Below, piece after piece: positions 5,465 to 6,119 of a DNA stretch of 6,119 bases. The stretch spans positions 1 through 6,119 of the forward strand of contig HF985429.1 of the NCBI GenBank assembly GCA_000432015.1. Direction: 5' to 3'. The translations under genes were made by a program, and so were the position numbers. How positions within the stretch are numbered: the first letter of the stretch is position 1; each line of letters begins with the position of its first letter. Source of the DNA: Clostridium sp. CAG:1024. GTDB lineage: Bacteria; Bacillota; Clostridia; Christensenellales; CAG-138. Under the pieces are notes generated by a model, which saw only the letters and a program-made list of their open reading frames with translations, did not search any database and was not told the origin of the DNA.

Positions 5465-6119
5465 GGCACTCTCCCGCATATTGAAGCAGGACAGGGAGCG
5501 CATGAATATCCCCAGGTCCGTGCAGCAGGTCATTCCCGTAAAACGGATATGGCTTGACGGCATTTGGCTTGTCGGAAACAAGTACAGCAAGTGCTGGCGC
5601 TTCACCGACATCAACTATGCAATAGCATCAAAAGACGATAAAACCTCGATGTTCCTTGATTATTCGGAATTGCTCAATGCGCTCGACAGCAATGCGACAA
5701 CAAAGATAACAGTCTGCAACAAGCGAATGAATAAGCAGGCGTTTGAGGAATCCATACTGCTGCCGTTGCAGGGCGACCAATATGACGGGTATCGCAAGGA
5801 ATATAACGATATGCTGCTCGACAAGGTAACGGACGTTTCCAACTCCATCGTGCAGGAACGCTACGTCACCGTTTCCGTTGCGGTCAAGGACATTGATGAA
5901 GCGCGCAGCTATTTCAACCGCGTGGGCGCAGACCTTTCCTCGCACCTTTCGCAGCTTTCGTCCTTCTGTGAGGAACTGGACAGCGTGGAGCGATTCCGCA
6001 TCTTCCACGACTTCTTCCGCGCGGGGGAGGAAGTCAGCTTCAGCATGAACCTGAAACAGATGATACGGCAGGGACGCTCCTTCCGCGACTATATCTGCCC
6101 CGACACTTTTGAGTTCAGT
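5457..6119 (+). CDS. virB4: VirB4-like conjugation ATPase, N-terminal 221 residues (3' truncated by window)
   Basis: This is the beginning of the T4SS motor ATPase that energises channel assembly and DNA transfer. It starts MIKALSRILKQDRERMNIPRSV and continues through QQVIPVKRIWLDGIWLVGN (about 23-41), a substrate-like pattern WRFTDINYAIASKDDK (about 47-62), and the LPLQGDQYDGYRKEYNDMLLDKV segment (about 102-124). The segment SIVQERYVTVSVAVKDIDEARSYFNRV (about 129-155) is typical of the CagE/TrbE/VirB4 N-terminal domain. Together these fit the VirB4-like (CD1110-type) proteins of Clostridial elements. The Walker motifs lie in the C-terminal half beyond the window. Full-length family members run to roughly 800 residues, so about a quarter is present. 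ATG 5457 has GGAGG at 5444-5448, eight bases away. It overlaps prgI by eight bases, indicating coupled translation. Confidence 0.92.
   Translation, partial: MIKALSRILKQDRERMNIPRSVQQVIPVKRIWLDGIWLVGNKYSKCWRFTDINYAIASKDDKTSMFLDYSELLNALDSNATTKITVCNKRMNKQAFEESILLPLQGDQYDGYRKEYNDMLLDKVTDVSNSIVQERYVTVSVAVKDIDEARSYFNRVGADLSSHLSQLSSFCEELDSVERFRIFHDFFRAGEEVSFSMNLKQMIRQGRSFRDYICPDTFEFS

Noticed and set aside
5024..5614. 196-codon minus-strand frame opposite prgI and the start of virB4
   Set aside because: It is antisense to two genes with family hallmarks. No promoter or ribosome site supports it.
5628..6008. 126-codon minus-strand frame opposite virB4
   Set aside because: It is a shadow of the VirB4 coding frame with no motif of its own.

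Overview
The window reads as the core of a conjugation (type IV secretion, T4SS) operon from an integrative and conjugative element of a Gram-positive, low-oxygen gut-type Firmicute (Clostridia). The basis for this is the gene order, the protein families (VirD4-like coupling ATPase, Maff2 family, TrbL/VirB6-like membrane protein, PrgI/VirB3-like protein, VirB4-like ATPase), and strong Shine-Dalgarno sites, one of which matches the 16S tail over 11 bases. All supported genes are on the + strand. No tRNA, rRNA, CRISPR array, transposase or integrase is visible. The species cannot be named from this sequence.

Layout. 3-152 is the tail of an unrecognised charged protein. 158-349 is a small acidic/basic conserved-looking protein. 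352-426 is a possible 24-residue micro-ORF overlapping the next gene. 410-2203 encodes the VirD4/TraG-like coupling protein, and 2200-2502 a Maff2-family small membrane protein with a signal peptide. 2517-2738 encodes a small soluble beta-rich protein. A strong hairpin (2750-2778) and a near-perfect ribosome binding site precede the TTG-started TrbL/VirB6-like channel protein (2802-3641). A 118-base spacer with small inverted repeats and a good vegetative promoter (3701-3730) leads into a DUF4143-type AAA ATPase (3760-4983), which is closed by an intrinsic terminator (5000-5033). The conjugation operon then resumes with a TTG-started PrgI-like protein (5048-5464) and the N-terminal 221 residues of a VirB4-like ATPase, which runs off the end.

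How the genes work together. VirD4 would hand the relaxase-bound DNA to the channel. TrbL, PrgI and VirB4 form the inner-membrane channel and its motor, and Maff2 is a candidate pilin-like or scaffold subunit. The conjugation genes are tightly packed: ATGA overlap at virD4/maff2, 8-base overlap at prgI/virB4.

The item that does not fit is the ATPase gene at 3760-4983. It has its own promoter and terminator, is more AT-rich than its neighbours in sampled blocks, and belongs to a family with no known role in conjugation. It looks like an independently expressed cargo cassette inserted between trbL and prgI. Its function is unknown.
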